Below are positions 33,547-46,300 of a stretch of DNA of 64,000 nt, in pieces. The DNA is from Spirodela intermedia (Eukaryota > Streptophyta > Magnoliopsida > Alismatales > Araceae). A program made the position numbers and the translations under genes. The stretch is from assembly GCA_902729315.2 (NCBI GenBank), contig LR746274.1, positions 6,879,037-6,943,036 on the forward strand, in the 5' to 3' direction. A model generated the notes under the pieces. It saw only the letters and a program-made list of their open reading frames with translations. It had not been told where the DNA came from and made no database searches. Numbering within the stretch: the first letter of the stretch is position 1; each line of letters begins with the position of its first letter.

Positions 33547-35914
33547 ATGGGCAGCTACTTCGGGGAGTTCACACAGACCCACCAAGGAGATCCCAGCGGC
33601 CGCCTTCGTGCACCCCCAGCCCCCCACAAGATGATCGCTTCCACCTGGGGGCATCCGCCGCGAGCTGGACCGTCAACGGATAGCCTCGGTCACCCTTTCC
33701 CAGTCTTTAAGCAGCCGACGCTTCACGAATTGGTCAGCACGACTTTCTTCAACGGCGGAGAGATCGCGTCCGGAGAGAGCGGCGTCGGCGCCGCCGCTGC
33801 CGCCGCCGCCCAAGCCAGGAACCAGATATCTTCTACTCGAGACGCCGGCTTTAAGAAAAGGTTGATTTCCATTTCTAGGCTGGATCATAAATTTCTCTTT
33901 ATCGTCGTCTTAGCCTCGCTCTTCCGAATTGCTCAAAAAAATTCTTCCCTTCGCTCTCTAGAATCGAGATAAAGTTTCAGATGAATTCAAAGGCGATCCC
34001 AGTCCTTTTCGCATAGGTGATTTGGCAAATTTTACGATTTTTTTTATAGCGTAGAGTTGCAGGAACCAAGTAGAGCGATGCCAGATAGAAAGGATAACAC
34101 ATCTCCTACAGAGCTAGTTTTCGTGGAATGGGAAAACATAGAAACAGTTGAATACTGATGAAGCCCACATACAAGCTCTGTACTCAGAAGACATTACAGG
34201 CCACAAGTTCTAGCCTTTCGCCGTGTGGCAATTATATCAAACTTTGGCTGCCTAACTGACCGACATCTCTCATCTCTGTCTTTCTCTCTATCTAGTTTTT
34301 AATGTGCATGTATATAGATATATCGTATTTCCTTTGGTTCTCCTCCTTGTTGGCAGGATTTCTAACGTTCATTTCTCCTCTTCACAGGAAGAACCAGACC
34401 AAGAAGGTGGTCTGTGTCCCGGCACCGGACGCTGCCGGTGGCAAGCCTGGTGGAGAGATGGTTCCATCCGATTCCTGGTCTTGGAGAAAGTATGGCCAGA
34501 AACCCATCAAGGGCTCTCCTTATCCAAGGTAAATCTCTATCATTCTTCCAACACAGAAGGATCATCTTCTTTATCCTCGCTAATAATTGAAGAAATCATG
34601 GTAAATGCTCCTAGGATAGTCTTAAATAATCTGATTTACTGTATGATCTTATTTGAGTCATTGCCAAATATTCTCAAGTTGGACATTCTAATTCCTTAAC
34701 ATAGTACCAAGCCATATGGTTTCATCATGACCTGACATTCCATGGTTAAATTACCAATGTAGAGGAAAAAGCATAATATCAATGTTCCAATTAGTTGGCT
34801 GGTTAAAACAACTGTCGGAATAATCCTCAACTCAGAGGTGAATTGTCTGGCATAGTGTTCAGTATTAAAGGTGATAGTTGGTCTTGACAAGCTCATACAT
34901 CAATTTTATTGATTGCATAGCAAATTGTACTAGTTTCCTTAAACATGAGAGAGTCTATTTATAAAAATAGTCTAACATTATGAAAGTAAATCGGGTCCTA
35001 TTGTTTTTATTCGGGATAATTCAAGTATTACCAAATGAAATTGGTTGTGGCTTCGATGAGATAAAATTTAAAGAGTCAAAGCCTTAGATAGTTGTTTTAA
35101 ACATGTAACATACTAGGGTAAAACCTACCTGCATCTGTGCTTGATTAACAATTAATTTTTAATTGGAGGGTCAAAGCACCTCTGATTGAAGAAAGTACTT
35201 TTTACATCTTTGTCTGACTAAATATATAATTTTTTTTACCTTTAAGGTGCATTGTAGTATTTTTAACCTGTTATTCATGATTATCTAGGGAAAATTATAT
35301 AAAGGAAAATCTTTGAATGATGTCATTAAACATTTGGCTATTATACGCCCATTATCAATCAGTTTTTGAGTTTCCAAATGAACTAGCCATCGGCTAATTT
35401 CGCATTATTTTGTGGGATTCAATCATCCAAATGATAAATTCAACAAAAATTGGCAGAAGTTGACCTGTTGTTTTGATTCAGGGGTTACTACAGGTGCAGC
35501 AGCTCGAAAGGTTGCTCGGCGAGAAAGCAAGTGGAGAGGAGCAAGACCGACCCAAGCATGCTGATAGTCACCTACACGTGCGAGCACAACCACCCCTTAC
35601 CTACTCAGAAGAGCAGCTCTCCGGCCCGGAAGGTGGCCTCACCAGGCTCGGCCGGTGCACCGGCGGCGGCGAAAGCTGAGTCGCCGGAGGCCGCAGAGGC
35701 TCTCCATCGGAGCGGAGAGACGGTGCCGCCGGAGTTGAGTTGGACGGAGGATTTCTTTGCCGAGTTGGGTGAGCTGGGGGAGGACACCATGAGCCTTGTC
35801 TTCTCGAAGGAGTTTGTGGAGGACAAGCTGATCGGCGAGGGGGAGGAAGAAGACGCCATGGATGTCTTCAGGAGGTTTGACTGGGCGAAGCATTCCTTCG
35901 GGGAAGCCAAATAA
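33547..35914 (+). CDS. Group IIe WRKY transcription factor (WRKY65/69-like)
   Basis: Three exons, 33547-33860, 34388-34528 and 35482-35914, with GT-AG introns, encode 295 residues. The single WRKY domain has WRKYGQK at 137-143 and a C2HH finger: Cys157, Cys163 (C-X5-C), His187 and His189 (C-X23-HXH). The second intron falls inside the domain at PR|GYYR, the conserved site of this class. Family knowledge: WRKY proteins bind W-boxes (TTGACC/T) in the nucleus. The sequence [20 protein letters not shown] and the lack of a leucine zipper point to group IIe. An alanine run (about 80-87) lies upstream. The C-terminal half is Ala/Ser/Pro-rich and then acidic ([26 protein letters not shown]), a likely activation region. 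Intron 2 is about 950 bp and AT-rich. The orthologue is not fixed. Confidence 0.95.
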
Positions 35915-35967
35915 CGTCTCTAGGTCTATTTTCTGTCTTTTCTTGTTTTCCTATGGTCAAACTACAG

Positions 35968-35971
35968 TCAT

Positions 35972-36011
<40 letters not shown>
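35968..36011. repeat. (CT)n tract in the WRKY 3' region
   Basis: CT run beginning 54 bp after the stop codon, probably in the 3' UTR. A second CT run lies at 36264-36306. Confidence 0.95.
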
Positions 36012-36013
<2 letters not shown>

Positions 36014-36259
36014 CCCCGTCTCACTATACTTTAAAACCTTCCTTGTATGATTCCAAACCTGGTTATAAGAGCGTTATTTCTTCTTTCTTCACACATTTTC
36101 TTGTTTTCTTCCTGTTGTACAAGAAAGTTTACCATTAAAGAGGCAAAATGCGAATTTCTGCTGTCATTTGACTGGAAGAGGAGAAAAATATCAGAAACAG
36201 AAACTTCCCATTATTTACCGCCAGTCAAAGTCCGATTCTCGGTAGTGAATTATATGGAT

Positions 36260-36308
<49 letters not shown>

Positions 36309-36550
36309 CTCTGCATACATATATATGTCTATCTCCTTTCCCACGCATGATGGGTTTGACGCATGATATCTCCTAGTAACAAAACATCAATTTTAATGGG
36401 TCATATATGGGTCATCTTCATGCATGGCGAGGAAGGAAACTTACAGCCTAAGACGTATTAAATTTTATGTCATGGGCTATCGTTAAAATATTGATGATAG
36501 TGTAGGGTGGTTTAGGATGATGAGAAATCACATCTCTCCCTCTGTCTGTC

Positions 36551-36607
36551 TCTGTCTCTGGCCCCCTCTACTTTCTCTTCTCCAAGGTAGAGGGGGCCAG
36601 AGACAGA
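36551..36607. repeat. Perfect 21-bp inverted repeat with 15-base loop
   Basis: Left arm 36551-36571 and right arm 36587-36607 are exactly complementary (core CTGGCCCCCTCTAC). The stem is GC-rich and stable. It lies about 640 bp after the WRKY stop codon and could be a foldback repeat or a hairpin RNA. Nothing further supports a function. Confidence 0.9.
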
Positions 36608-39399
36608 AATTGCGTAACTTTGTTGACGAGCCACATAGTTGCACTGTAGGGAGAGATTTTTCGGCTAGTTTGCACGTCTTTGGTCAATCAATGAAAGTTG
36701 CAACTTGCGTTGTGAGAGGAAGGTACCTTTAATTAATGAGCATAATTCACCGGGACACCTGTGTGGGGTTCAATGATCTTCACGTGCTCTCGGATCAAAT
36801 ACCTACTTTTAGGTTTCCTTAAAGCATCATGGCTTGGACCCTTGTCAGGCATAGAAGGGGCGTAGGAACATGGGAAGACCTGGATGGAAACTCAAGAAAG
36901 ACAGTCGGCCATTAAATTTAGGTGAATCTTTGGAAGAAGAAGAAGAAGAAGATGATGATGATGAAGAATAAGATGACCCTATGATGATTCCATCTGCCCA
37001 CGGACAGAGCTTGGTCATTGCCACTGATTAAATGACTCTTATGGATGTCCATTTATGGCAATCGCCTAGCATTGTTGATAAAAACCTTTCCTTGGGCATT
37101 GAAAATCATTTTTTGAATTTCTTGGTTCAACCTTTCCTTGGTTGAATCTGATTTCATGAGTGTCACATGGAATTAGGTTAATATCTTTGGAGAAAATGTA
37201 GTATAACTGTTTTATTATCTTCTATAATTTTTTTGCTAGTTTAGAATGGTTTTAGAATATATTTTTTAGATTTTACAAGAATTATTTTCTCTATTTTTTG
37301 TATTTTTGACCTTTCCTTATAATGAATTTGATTTCACAAGCGCCACATAGAATGAGGTTAATTTATTTTGGTAAACCGTAGCATAATTAGTTTATTATCT
37401 TCTATAAGATTTTCATAATTTTGGAATAAGTCCAATTTTGATTTCTAAATTTTAAAATAACTATTTTCACTACTTTTTTTATGTTCTTGATTTTTGATTT
37501 TTGACCTCTAATAATCTTGTTACCAGATAGTTTTTAAGGATATTAAATTAGAGTTAATCATTCATATTTTTCTGAGTTTTTCCTAATTTTTAGAGTTGAA
37601 TACTTTTGGGGTTCATAATTTGTAAAAACTATTATTTTATTCCTATTTTATCACACATTCTATATTAAAATGATGTTTTCAATATTATGATTTCCTTAAG
37701 GATCAACTTGAAATCTTTATAATTAAAGAGATTTTATTTAGATTTTCAGTTATAAATATTAAATTTGAGTACTTAAATTAACAATGATTTTGGGCACATC
37801 ACATATTATTAATAGGTAGGATGTAGAGAAATATTTTAGTTAGGGATTAACTAGGTTTCAAGGAGTCAACCCAAGTATTCCTCAAGCACCTTTTCTAGAT
37901 TCATAACTCTTAAGTGTAGAAATAGATTAGCACTTGACTAATTTCCTAGAATAATAGTTAGCTTCTAGGTAGGCCAAATCAGATCAATACTAGGGTAAGC
38001 TCTTTTAGATTAATGGGTCCAACTTAGCTTGAGAATGTGAATTATAGATCTCAAAATGAGTCAAATCCTCCTTAACATTTCCTTTGAATTGTAGGTTTGC
38101 TTATTGGCTCCTTTGACTTCCTTCCACTCTTCTTGATCATTGTAATGTAGAATCTTCTTTTTTATTATTTTATTAATTCTCTTTCAATAAAAATACTAAA
38201 TATATTGTTTATTAATGACCAAAAAAGGCACACATAAATTTTTCATTCATTGGTTTTTTTTGCTAGTTCTATAAGAGATGAAATGTCTCACCTTGACTCA
38301 TTTGTTAGGGAGAAAGATTATAAAAAATGGACAATGCAATACCACATTTTTGCTACAATGTTTTACGCTTCATCTATTATGTGCACATTCATGCATAAGT
38401 GCTTGAAAACCACTAAAGCGACACACACAACTTCTGAATTCAAATCTTTAGGTGGCCAAACATTTAGATTTTTATGCTAGATTATGATTCTGGATTCAAT
38501 GCTCTAGAAATACTTGTCTACAGCACGTAACTATTCATATAATTCTACCAATATAAACTAAATAGTATCAAGGAATATTAACCTAAACCTCACAACCCAT
38601 GGTGTACACTTAGTGTGATGTATTGGCCTAGAATTTGAAGTGCTTGATACTTAGGAAGATTATAGATAGAGATTTAATTTGGAAATGTTGACATTTTTGA
38701 GAGACTGTTGGAGTTGTGGATATTGATCTCCTATTGGGTTTGATTAGGTGCTAATGGGGTATTTGACAAGCACACAAATCCAACTCATGTGATTAGGGGT
38801 ATATTTGTTTGTTGTCCCTACGCAGTTTTACCCTAATATTATGTTTAAGAGGGGGGTCACTGACATCTCATGAGATCAAGGTGTGATAGGGGTTTTTAGC
38901 ATCCAAGGGTTATAAGGAACAATCTCTAGAAGGAAGCTTGATATGTGTGAAAATGTAAATGTAAGATGTTTTTCTGAACGACATAAATATTGTGTCTTCC
39001 TTATTCTTACAATTCTCTTCCTCTCCCTCTCTTGTGTCTTATTTTGCATTAGACTTTTACAATGCAACAAGAGGGGATAAGGACACTCCAATCCCCAATA
39101 GACATGTCACAACCTTGAGTATACATTTCTTCTAAATGATACATTTTCTTGAGCCTTTGAATTGAAAGTTTTGTGTTTGCTTGCAGTTGTCCCCTCTCTT
39201 ATCTTTAAATTTGAAATTTTCTCTTATTTATGGAAAATTTGCCTTAACTCATTTACTCTTCAATAGCAAGAAACTCCTAGTCTTTTTAATTCCAATAGTA
39301 ACCTTCAAACATAAAATGAATAACTTCTATTCATTACACCACATTTTGCCAATCTTTTTTGGGTTTTGAACTTTGAGGTTTTTCTACTAAAAATGTGAT
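36608..39399. other. AT-rich intergenic DNA, no gene seen
   Basis: Short frames only. A GAA/GAT trinucleotide stretch (36935-36968) is the one clear simple repeat. The rest looks like old transposon-derived DNA, without a motif I can name. Confidence 0.5.
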
Positions 39400-41250
39400 G
39401 CTAAGATCAAATATTATTATGCTAATTTTATGTCATGAATTAAATTACATATATTATGATATTTTAGTTGATAGATTATGTAATTTCATAACATGTCACA
39501 TGCACTTAAATATTGAAGTGGATACATAAAGCTATTTATATATTGCATGATTTATTAAATTATATATAATGAGATATTTTGCTTCATATATTGTACTATT
39601 AGACATCTGAATTCTTCTATACTAAAATATTGCACTTTCTACATTAAGTTATTTAGGTAATGCTCAGTTTACCTATGTATTTTAACATAATTTTCATGTA
39701 CTAAGATGTTAAATTTTATGTACTTTTTTAGTCAATGATATTATTTCTTATGCATTTACATTTAACTTGATACATGCAATTATTGTACTATATAAACATC
39801 ATACATTCAAATATCAACCCAAATGTACTCTACTATTTCATTATGTATTTTCATTTTTGAAATATAAATAAATGCAACTTATTTTTTTCATTCCACTCCT
39901 AACTCCAACACTTGCACCATGCAATGTAGCTTGCATGCATTGAAATATTAAGCTTGGTGCACTCTTTTAGCTTGCAATGTAATCCTCATCTCTAGAGATA
40001 ACAAGATTGATATAATTACTTTGGTATTTCAGAATGCAACTTATTTTATTAATATCAACTTTGATATATTTTCACTTAGGATAATATTAGTAACTAGAAA
40101 AAAAGTAAAATAATAGTTTTACAATACCAAGTTTATGTTGCATATACAGAAAATGTTGGGAAAAAAGTTTTCTAATTCTCGCTAAAGTTTTATAAGACTT
40201 CTTGATCATTTATAATCTCATGTCCCTTTACATTTTTAGGAAGGGAGTTGATTCATGAACTGATTTACATGATAAGGAGGTTTTCTAATACCCACAGTAA
40301 CAAATGTACCAAATAAGGATATAAATGTAATTTATATAACATTATAATTAAATTGCCAGTAAAATTTTAAAAATACACTATGAACCTTAGACAAAGTCCC
40401 TGAAGTATCTGAGATTCCTTGTTGTTAGATATGTGCCTTTGCTTTATTGCACCAAGTGAATCATCTTATGGGCAGACAACATGGTTTGACCCAATTGGTG
40501 AGTGCAATCAAGTATAAAATCAGAAATTGCATAGAATTTTGAACAATCTTAATCCACTGTTATCCTATTGATTCTTCACATTGACTTTCATAACTTATAT
40601 GCTGCAACACCACTTATCATATACTAAAATATCAACCTTGATATATTTCGTTATTATGTACCATAAGGTACATGCTGAAATATGAACTTTGATAATTGTA
40701 AGCATTTTACATTCTTTTTTATGTACTGAAATATGATGATCTACCCTCTCCACTATTCCACAATGTACCTTCCCAACTATTGAAAAATCAACTTTGAAAT
40801 CCTCTACCATTTTTCAATACAACTTCTCATATGTTGAAAGTCAACATACATATACCTCTCTATTATATACTTTAACTTATCAAATATTGGCATCAATTCA
40901 GAAATTTATGTTCATGTTCTCAAATATGATTCTTGATACATTATGCTATTTTAGAATTTAAATTTTAATATATTTAAGTATCACTATTGACATGTTTTAT
41001 ATTTTTCAATCCAAGTTTCAATATGTTGAACATCTTTGGTATTTTTGGAATGCAACTTATCATTTATTAACTATAATATACTTCATCACTATGCAACACA
41101 CTATTCCACAATATAGATTTCATATACTTAACTAACAAACCTTACAGTACTCTTATATTTTCAAATGTAACTTTTCTTTATAAACATATCAACCTTGTTA
41201 TACTCCACTAATAAAAAATTGATATTTTTGTGATCAATCTTAATATATAT
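39400..41250. repeat. Degenerate ~50-bp-period satellite-like region
   Basis: A phrase of the type 'actgaaatatcaacyttgatatacty' followed by 'ctattatgcaatgyaactt' recurs with many changes. Clear cases are near 39800, 40040, 40612, 40665, 40720, 40780, 40830 and 41170. Spacing in the best part (40600-40860) is about 50-55 bp. No coding capacity. Confidence 0.5.
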
Positions 41251-41449
41251 TCCTAATTTAAATAATGTGAAATAACTTTTTATCATGAAATTATTTTCTC
41301 AACTTAAAATATTATTCTAGGTTTAAAAAGAAAATAGAGGTTACCTAATGTCTTAGTATTTAGTAGTACTATCAAAATGATAGTGGAAGCTAAGGAATTG
41401 GTACTTGGATAGTGGAGTAGGCCACATGAGTTAAACTATTAGAGATATG

Positions 41450-43520
41450 GACATATTTCAAATATGTTTCCTAAGTTCACTCATGGTTAAAAAAGCTAGT
41501 TCGTGTTTATGCATATATTCATACATCATTCATAACTAATGCAAAAGGCCAATCCATCCCCTTGGACCATTTTTGCCATTTTGGTCAAGTATAACTTTTA
41601 TGAAATTTTAAATAATTATAAATAATTATAAATAAAGTATTACTATAATTATTGGGTATTGAAATTGTCATTGAGGATAGATCCACTAGTGAAACTGCAA
41701 GTCACCAAAGGGTGCTGCATTCATGTAGAAAAGAGGAAAAAACTAGAACATCTAATTCCATTGACATATAAGGTATTTAGAATCTCTTATATTATGAGGC
41801 ATATCCAATCAAGTGGGTTTATTAAGTCCCATGCTAAGATCTATCTCATAAAAATATTTACATAAGGAAAAAAAGGTAGAATATAGATACAAAAATAATG
41901 TTAAAAATATAAAATCCTTCAACACCCCCCTTACGCGAATGAGTGGATGTCATTCATTCCTAGCATGGAGATGTCTTTGGACCATTGAGTTGCTAAGGCC
42001 ATTGGTAAACACATCTGCATGTAAATGTGGGGTGTGTATTTGCCCACTTTCTAACTTCTTGTATGATTGTGTTTCACTAGGTTGTGAGTTATGTTGAAGG
42101 CTGATTTATTGTGCTAATATAATTGATAGGCAAATTTCATTCAATCTTTAAATATTCTAAAATAGCATTCACCCATTATACATCATACCATAGCCCATCA
42201 CTCAAACATTCACCTCTGAATTTGATCTCACCACTATCAGTTATTTCTTATTTTTCCACGTAATTAAGTTTTCACTAAAAATATACAATTGCTAGAGGTA
42301 GACTTACTATCAACTATTCATCGTGTAGTTAGAATCAAAAGATTTCAAGATTAATATTCTCACTATTTTGAAATAAAATACCTCTGCATACATTCCATTC
42401 AAATAACATAATACTCTATGTAAATGAGCATCTTTTGAATTATGTATAAATTTGCTGCAAATCCTCACAATGTATGCAATACTAAGATGATTTTAAGATA
42501 AATAAATCCATCTACCGATTAATAGTTGATCTCTCTTGGTCAACTATTTTTCCTTCGTCTACATTATCAGTCTTATGATTTGGATCAATATGGCTATTTG
42601 CCAATTTACATGCGATTTTATTGATATCTTATTGAACATTCATGAAATATTTTTGTGAAATGAATATGTTAGATTTCAAGAATGCAACCTATATTCCAAG
42701 AAAGTACCTTAATCTTCATAATGTTGTGATATAAAATTCACTAAATAAATGTTTAATTAGGAGTTATATGCCCGTTTTGTCATCTATTGTTACAATGATA
42801 TCATTAACACATATAAGTAAAACTATTTCTCATCTTGAAGGTGAGTGTTTAAAAAATAGTGTATGCTGTTTATTAATTTTTTTGTAACCCAAAGTGACCA
42901 TCACTTTTGTAAACCTTCCAAACTATGCTCTAGGTGATTGTTTTAGTCCATATAGTAATGTCTTCCACCTATATACAAAATCAACATTTCCTTATGTCTA
43001 ATACTCTAGTGGGATATCCATATAAATTTCTTCTTTTAAATCTTCATACAAAAAGATATTCTTAACATCAAATTTTAGTATATTCCAAACATAATGTGGT
43101 TCGAAAGACAATAAAACTCTTAGTGTTAATCTATGCTATCATAGTAAAAGTCTTTATATAATATATTCTATATGTTTGGTCATCACTTTTTTGTACTAAA
43201 CTAGCCTTGTATCATCTTATAGATTTATCAATCTTGTACTGTATATACTCACTAGCAGCCATCTTTCTTCTTTTTCTTTGTTGGTTTCATGATGTCCTAA
43301 ATTTGATTTTTTTCTAGAGCTTTCATTTATTCATTTGCTACTTACTTCCATTCTTCCTTAGAGCTTCTAGCGTCTTGAGAAAAGCTTTATAATGTGAAGA
43401 GAGATGTTTTCATGACAAAAAATATAGAAGTGAAGAAAATAGTCTCTTCCTACACTATTTAGATCCTTTCCTAAGGGGCATTAGGATGTTCTTCATCATT
43501 ATGTCAAGGTTGTGACTCAT
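41450..43520 (-). mobile_element. Copia-type retrotransposon remnant: RT, RNase H, PPT and LTR start
   Basis: The minus-strand translation, with many stops and frameshifts, shows Copia pol in order. First is VYTV near 43250 and LKFDVKN at about 43080. LYGLKQSPRA lies at about 42957-42926. The decayed catalytic segment LICVNDIIVT is near 42810. RNase H features LITWKNKK (near 42265) and KLESGQIHTPHLHADVFTNG (near 42060) follow. The polypurine TAAGGGGGG (41925-41933) is followed by TGTTGAAGG at 41924, which is the expected start of the 3' LTR. The LTR may run to about 41450, but its far end was not found. Non-functional. Confidence 0.72.
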
Positions 43521-45539
43521 TAAGGAATATCAAGGTTCCATTATGATTCTTATTGTGTGGACAAAGATCTTGTCCTTGTAAGATTAGAAGAAATAATTCA
43601 TCACCATGAGCATCTGTGGTTAGCTAAGGACGTGTTCCACCACATTGACACAATTAATGGACTTCTCAAGTAGTTTGTTTCCCCACACTTCGACATAAAT
43701 AATATGTATGAGGAAGATAAATTACTCAACTTCATTTCTGGTCATCAAGTTTGGGCATAGAGAAAGTTGTGGCACCATGGTGTTGGGGATATACTACCAA
43801 TACTAACAATAGTCAACGAATGACTAACTCTGTACACAATGAGACTAGTGACAAATAATGGGATGATAATAAGTAGAGTCAATAGAGTGGTGATAACCAC
43901 CACACTGAAGGTACCCCAAAAAGGCCATGGTGGGCTTAAGACAAAGGAAGCCTTAGTGGAGTCTGAATTAAGATTTTTGTAAGTTTTAACTATTTTTCAG
44001 ATTCATCATGAATTCTTATTTATACCTACATGTGTCAACACCAACTAAATGGATGTATCAACACGTATTGCAACATGACCTCTCAACACTCTCTCATTAA
44101 GAACACATGTTTTTTGAATGTGTCTTAGTTCCTCTTATGAGTTTCAACCATAGGGAAAACTATTATCTGATATTAACTATTTCTGTTTGGAATACATATT
44201 GATTTTGATGGGATTAGCAACTCAAATCACATAAGTTTATCTTTGTGGAGACCCAACCCCTTCCTAGTCAAATATGACTAACACGACTTCACACCTTCGC
44301 CAAATACATTCTCTCCTCACCACCTAGTTAGCTTAGGACTTAGTGAAGATTACTGATTGCAAAAGAAGAGTTGATCAATTTTCAGATTGATATGATGAAG
44401 AGTATGAAGCTTTTTGTTCATTTTTTACACATATTGTGTTAGGAACATGATGATTATTGTCAACTTTGTGTGTTTATTGATCACTCAGTCTATATCTCTT
44501 TTTCAATAAATAACCTTCATTGTGTGTTAATTTTTCCAATTTATTTAATTTCTAATGTTCAATATACTCATTCAAAAACTTCTAGTTTTCAAAAACTACA
44601 TTTGGAGCTTCCAATCTTGAAATCTTCATAATTTTTACAAGGATATTAATTCAAATTTGACCTAGAACTTATTAACTTAATAGAGAATGGTTGGGTACCT
44701 ACATTGACTCTAGATTATCAAATTTTTACTTTTCTTTTGTCCATGTAAATATGTGGCGTATGACAATCAAGATATTATTTTCACACTTGAATTTTGATAC
44801 ATCCTTTATTTTTGGGCTAATTGAATCCATATGATAGTTTCAAGAATATGTCTAGTATCATAAAAAACTGATAAAAGTGGAACTCTATAGCTAGATCATC
44901 ATATATAATTTAGATGAAAATATTTTACTTTCATTAAATGCATTGACATGTGTGTTGGCTTCTACTATATGATTATAATTTTAACTTTTCATTTTTAGAT
45001 ACTCTTCGATTGATAATCTATTATTTTCAAATATTCCTAAGATAATATTTTTTCAATTGATAACTCTATAGTTAGATCATTATATATATAATACAACATG
45101 AAAACATTTTATTTCCACTAAACGTGTTCACAGATGTGTAAGGTCATACTTGATGACCATATATTTAACCTTTTGTTTCTAAATATTTCTTTTATTGATA
45201 ATCACTTATTTTAAAATATTCATAAGATAAAAACTCATTTAATCTCAATGATTTAATCTTACATTTTAGTCATTACTAATCAAACCATAATCATTTAATA
45301 AAAATATATATAATAAATTTATGGAATTTATTGAGTATTTAAATACATATGAATGATACATATAAATAAGAATCAATACTAAATAATAATTTATCAATAA
45401 ATTTTTATTTATAATCATCAAAATCAAAGACTTGTGTTGGGTGCATGTTTATCCATATAACATGGTGTTCCTAGGACAAGATGATACATGCATATCTGCA
45501 GGAGCTACACATATTTTTTCACAAACTACTGTAGATTGG
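43521..45539. other. AT-rich DNA, probably more of the degraded retrotransposons
   Basis: It lies where integrase and gag of the minus-strand Copia element would be expected. I could not support any specific motif. No gene seen. Confidence 0.35.
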
Positions 45540-46300
45540 ACTCATTTGTCAACCTAATTATCCTTATAGTGCCTCATCCTATTTTAGTAGAAAGGATTGA
45601 TCACTTTGATTATGCATTTAACTATTGGGCACTCAACAAAATAACTTTGAGGAATAAGTGTTGATTTGATGCCCAATTGAAATGAGTTGTTCAATTGTTT
45701 GAGGGGAGCTTGTTATTTTTTTGAGATAGATTTGAAGGGTTGAGATTTTCAAGTGAGTTTCTAATTGGGTAATGAGTAGAGGATACAATAAGCAACTGAA
45801 TGCAACTTGTAGTAGTTCACAATGATCCATTGTAGACTCATGTCTCACAAGTGCTTCAATGATATTCTGCACCCTAATAAATATTATTTTATAATAACAT
45901 ATTGACTTCTTTGTGGTAGTATACTTAGATGACATTTTCATTTATAATCTAACTTTGGATTAATATATTGAATACTTGTAGGAGGTGCTTATAAAATAAA
46001 TATTTTTCCATCCCTTTTTTGTAGGAAGTCACTCTTTTTTGGACAAGTCATTTGTAGGGGTGTTGTGAAAATAGTCCATACTGAAGTTCATATCAGCAAA
46101 AGTGGCTGAAATGTGGTTGAGTTTAGGAGATAAGGTCATTTATTAGCTTTATCAATTGCTATAAGAAAACTGTACAAGGTTATAGACCTTTTAATAAAAG
46201 GGCTTGAATTGACATAAAATAGATAAGTGCTAGTGCTCTTTTGATAGCTTGAAGTGTGATCTTACTTGTAAGCCAATGCTAAAACTATTAATAGATGTGG
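45540..46300 (+). mobile_element. Gypsy-type reverse transcriptase remnant
   Basis: The plus-strand translation keeps the Gypsy RT core in pieces: ALNKITLRNK near 45628 (family: RALNKITVKN), a decayed middle, then FVVVYLDDIFIY at about 45910-45945 with the catalytic YxDD. DKSFVGVL-type and KGLN-type segments follow to about 46220. There are many stops. No LTR or integrase could be assigned with confidence. Confidence 0.65.

Noticed and set aside
39400-41250. CRISPR array, because of regularly spaced repeats
   Set aside because: The units are degenerate, not identical, without spacers, and the DNA is a plant nuclear genome.
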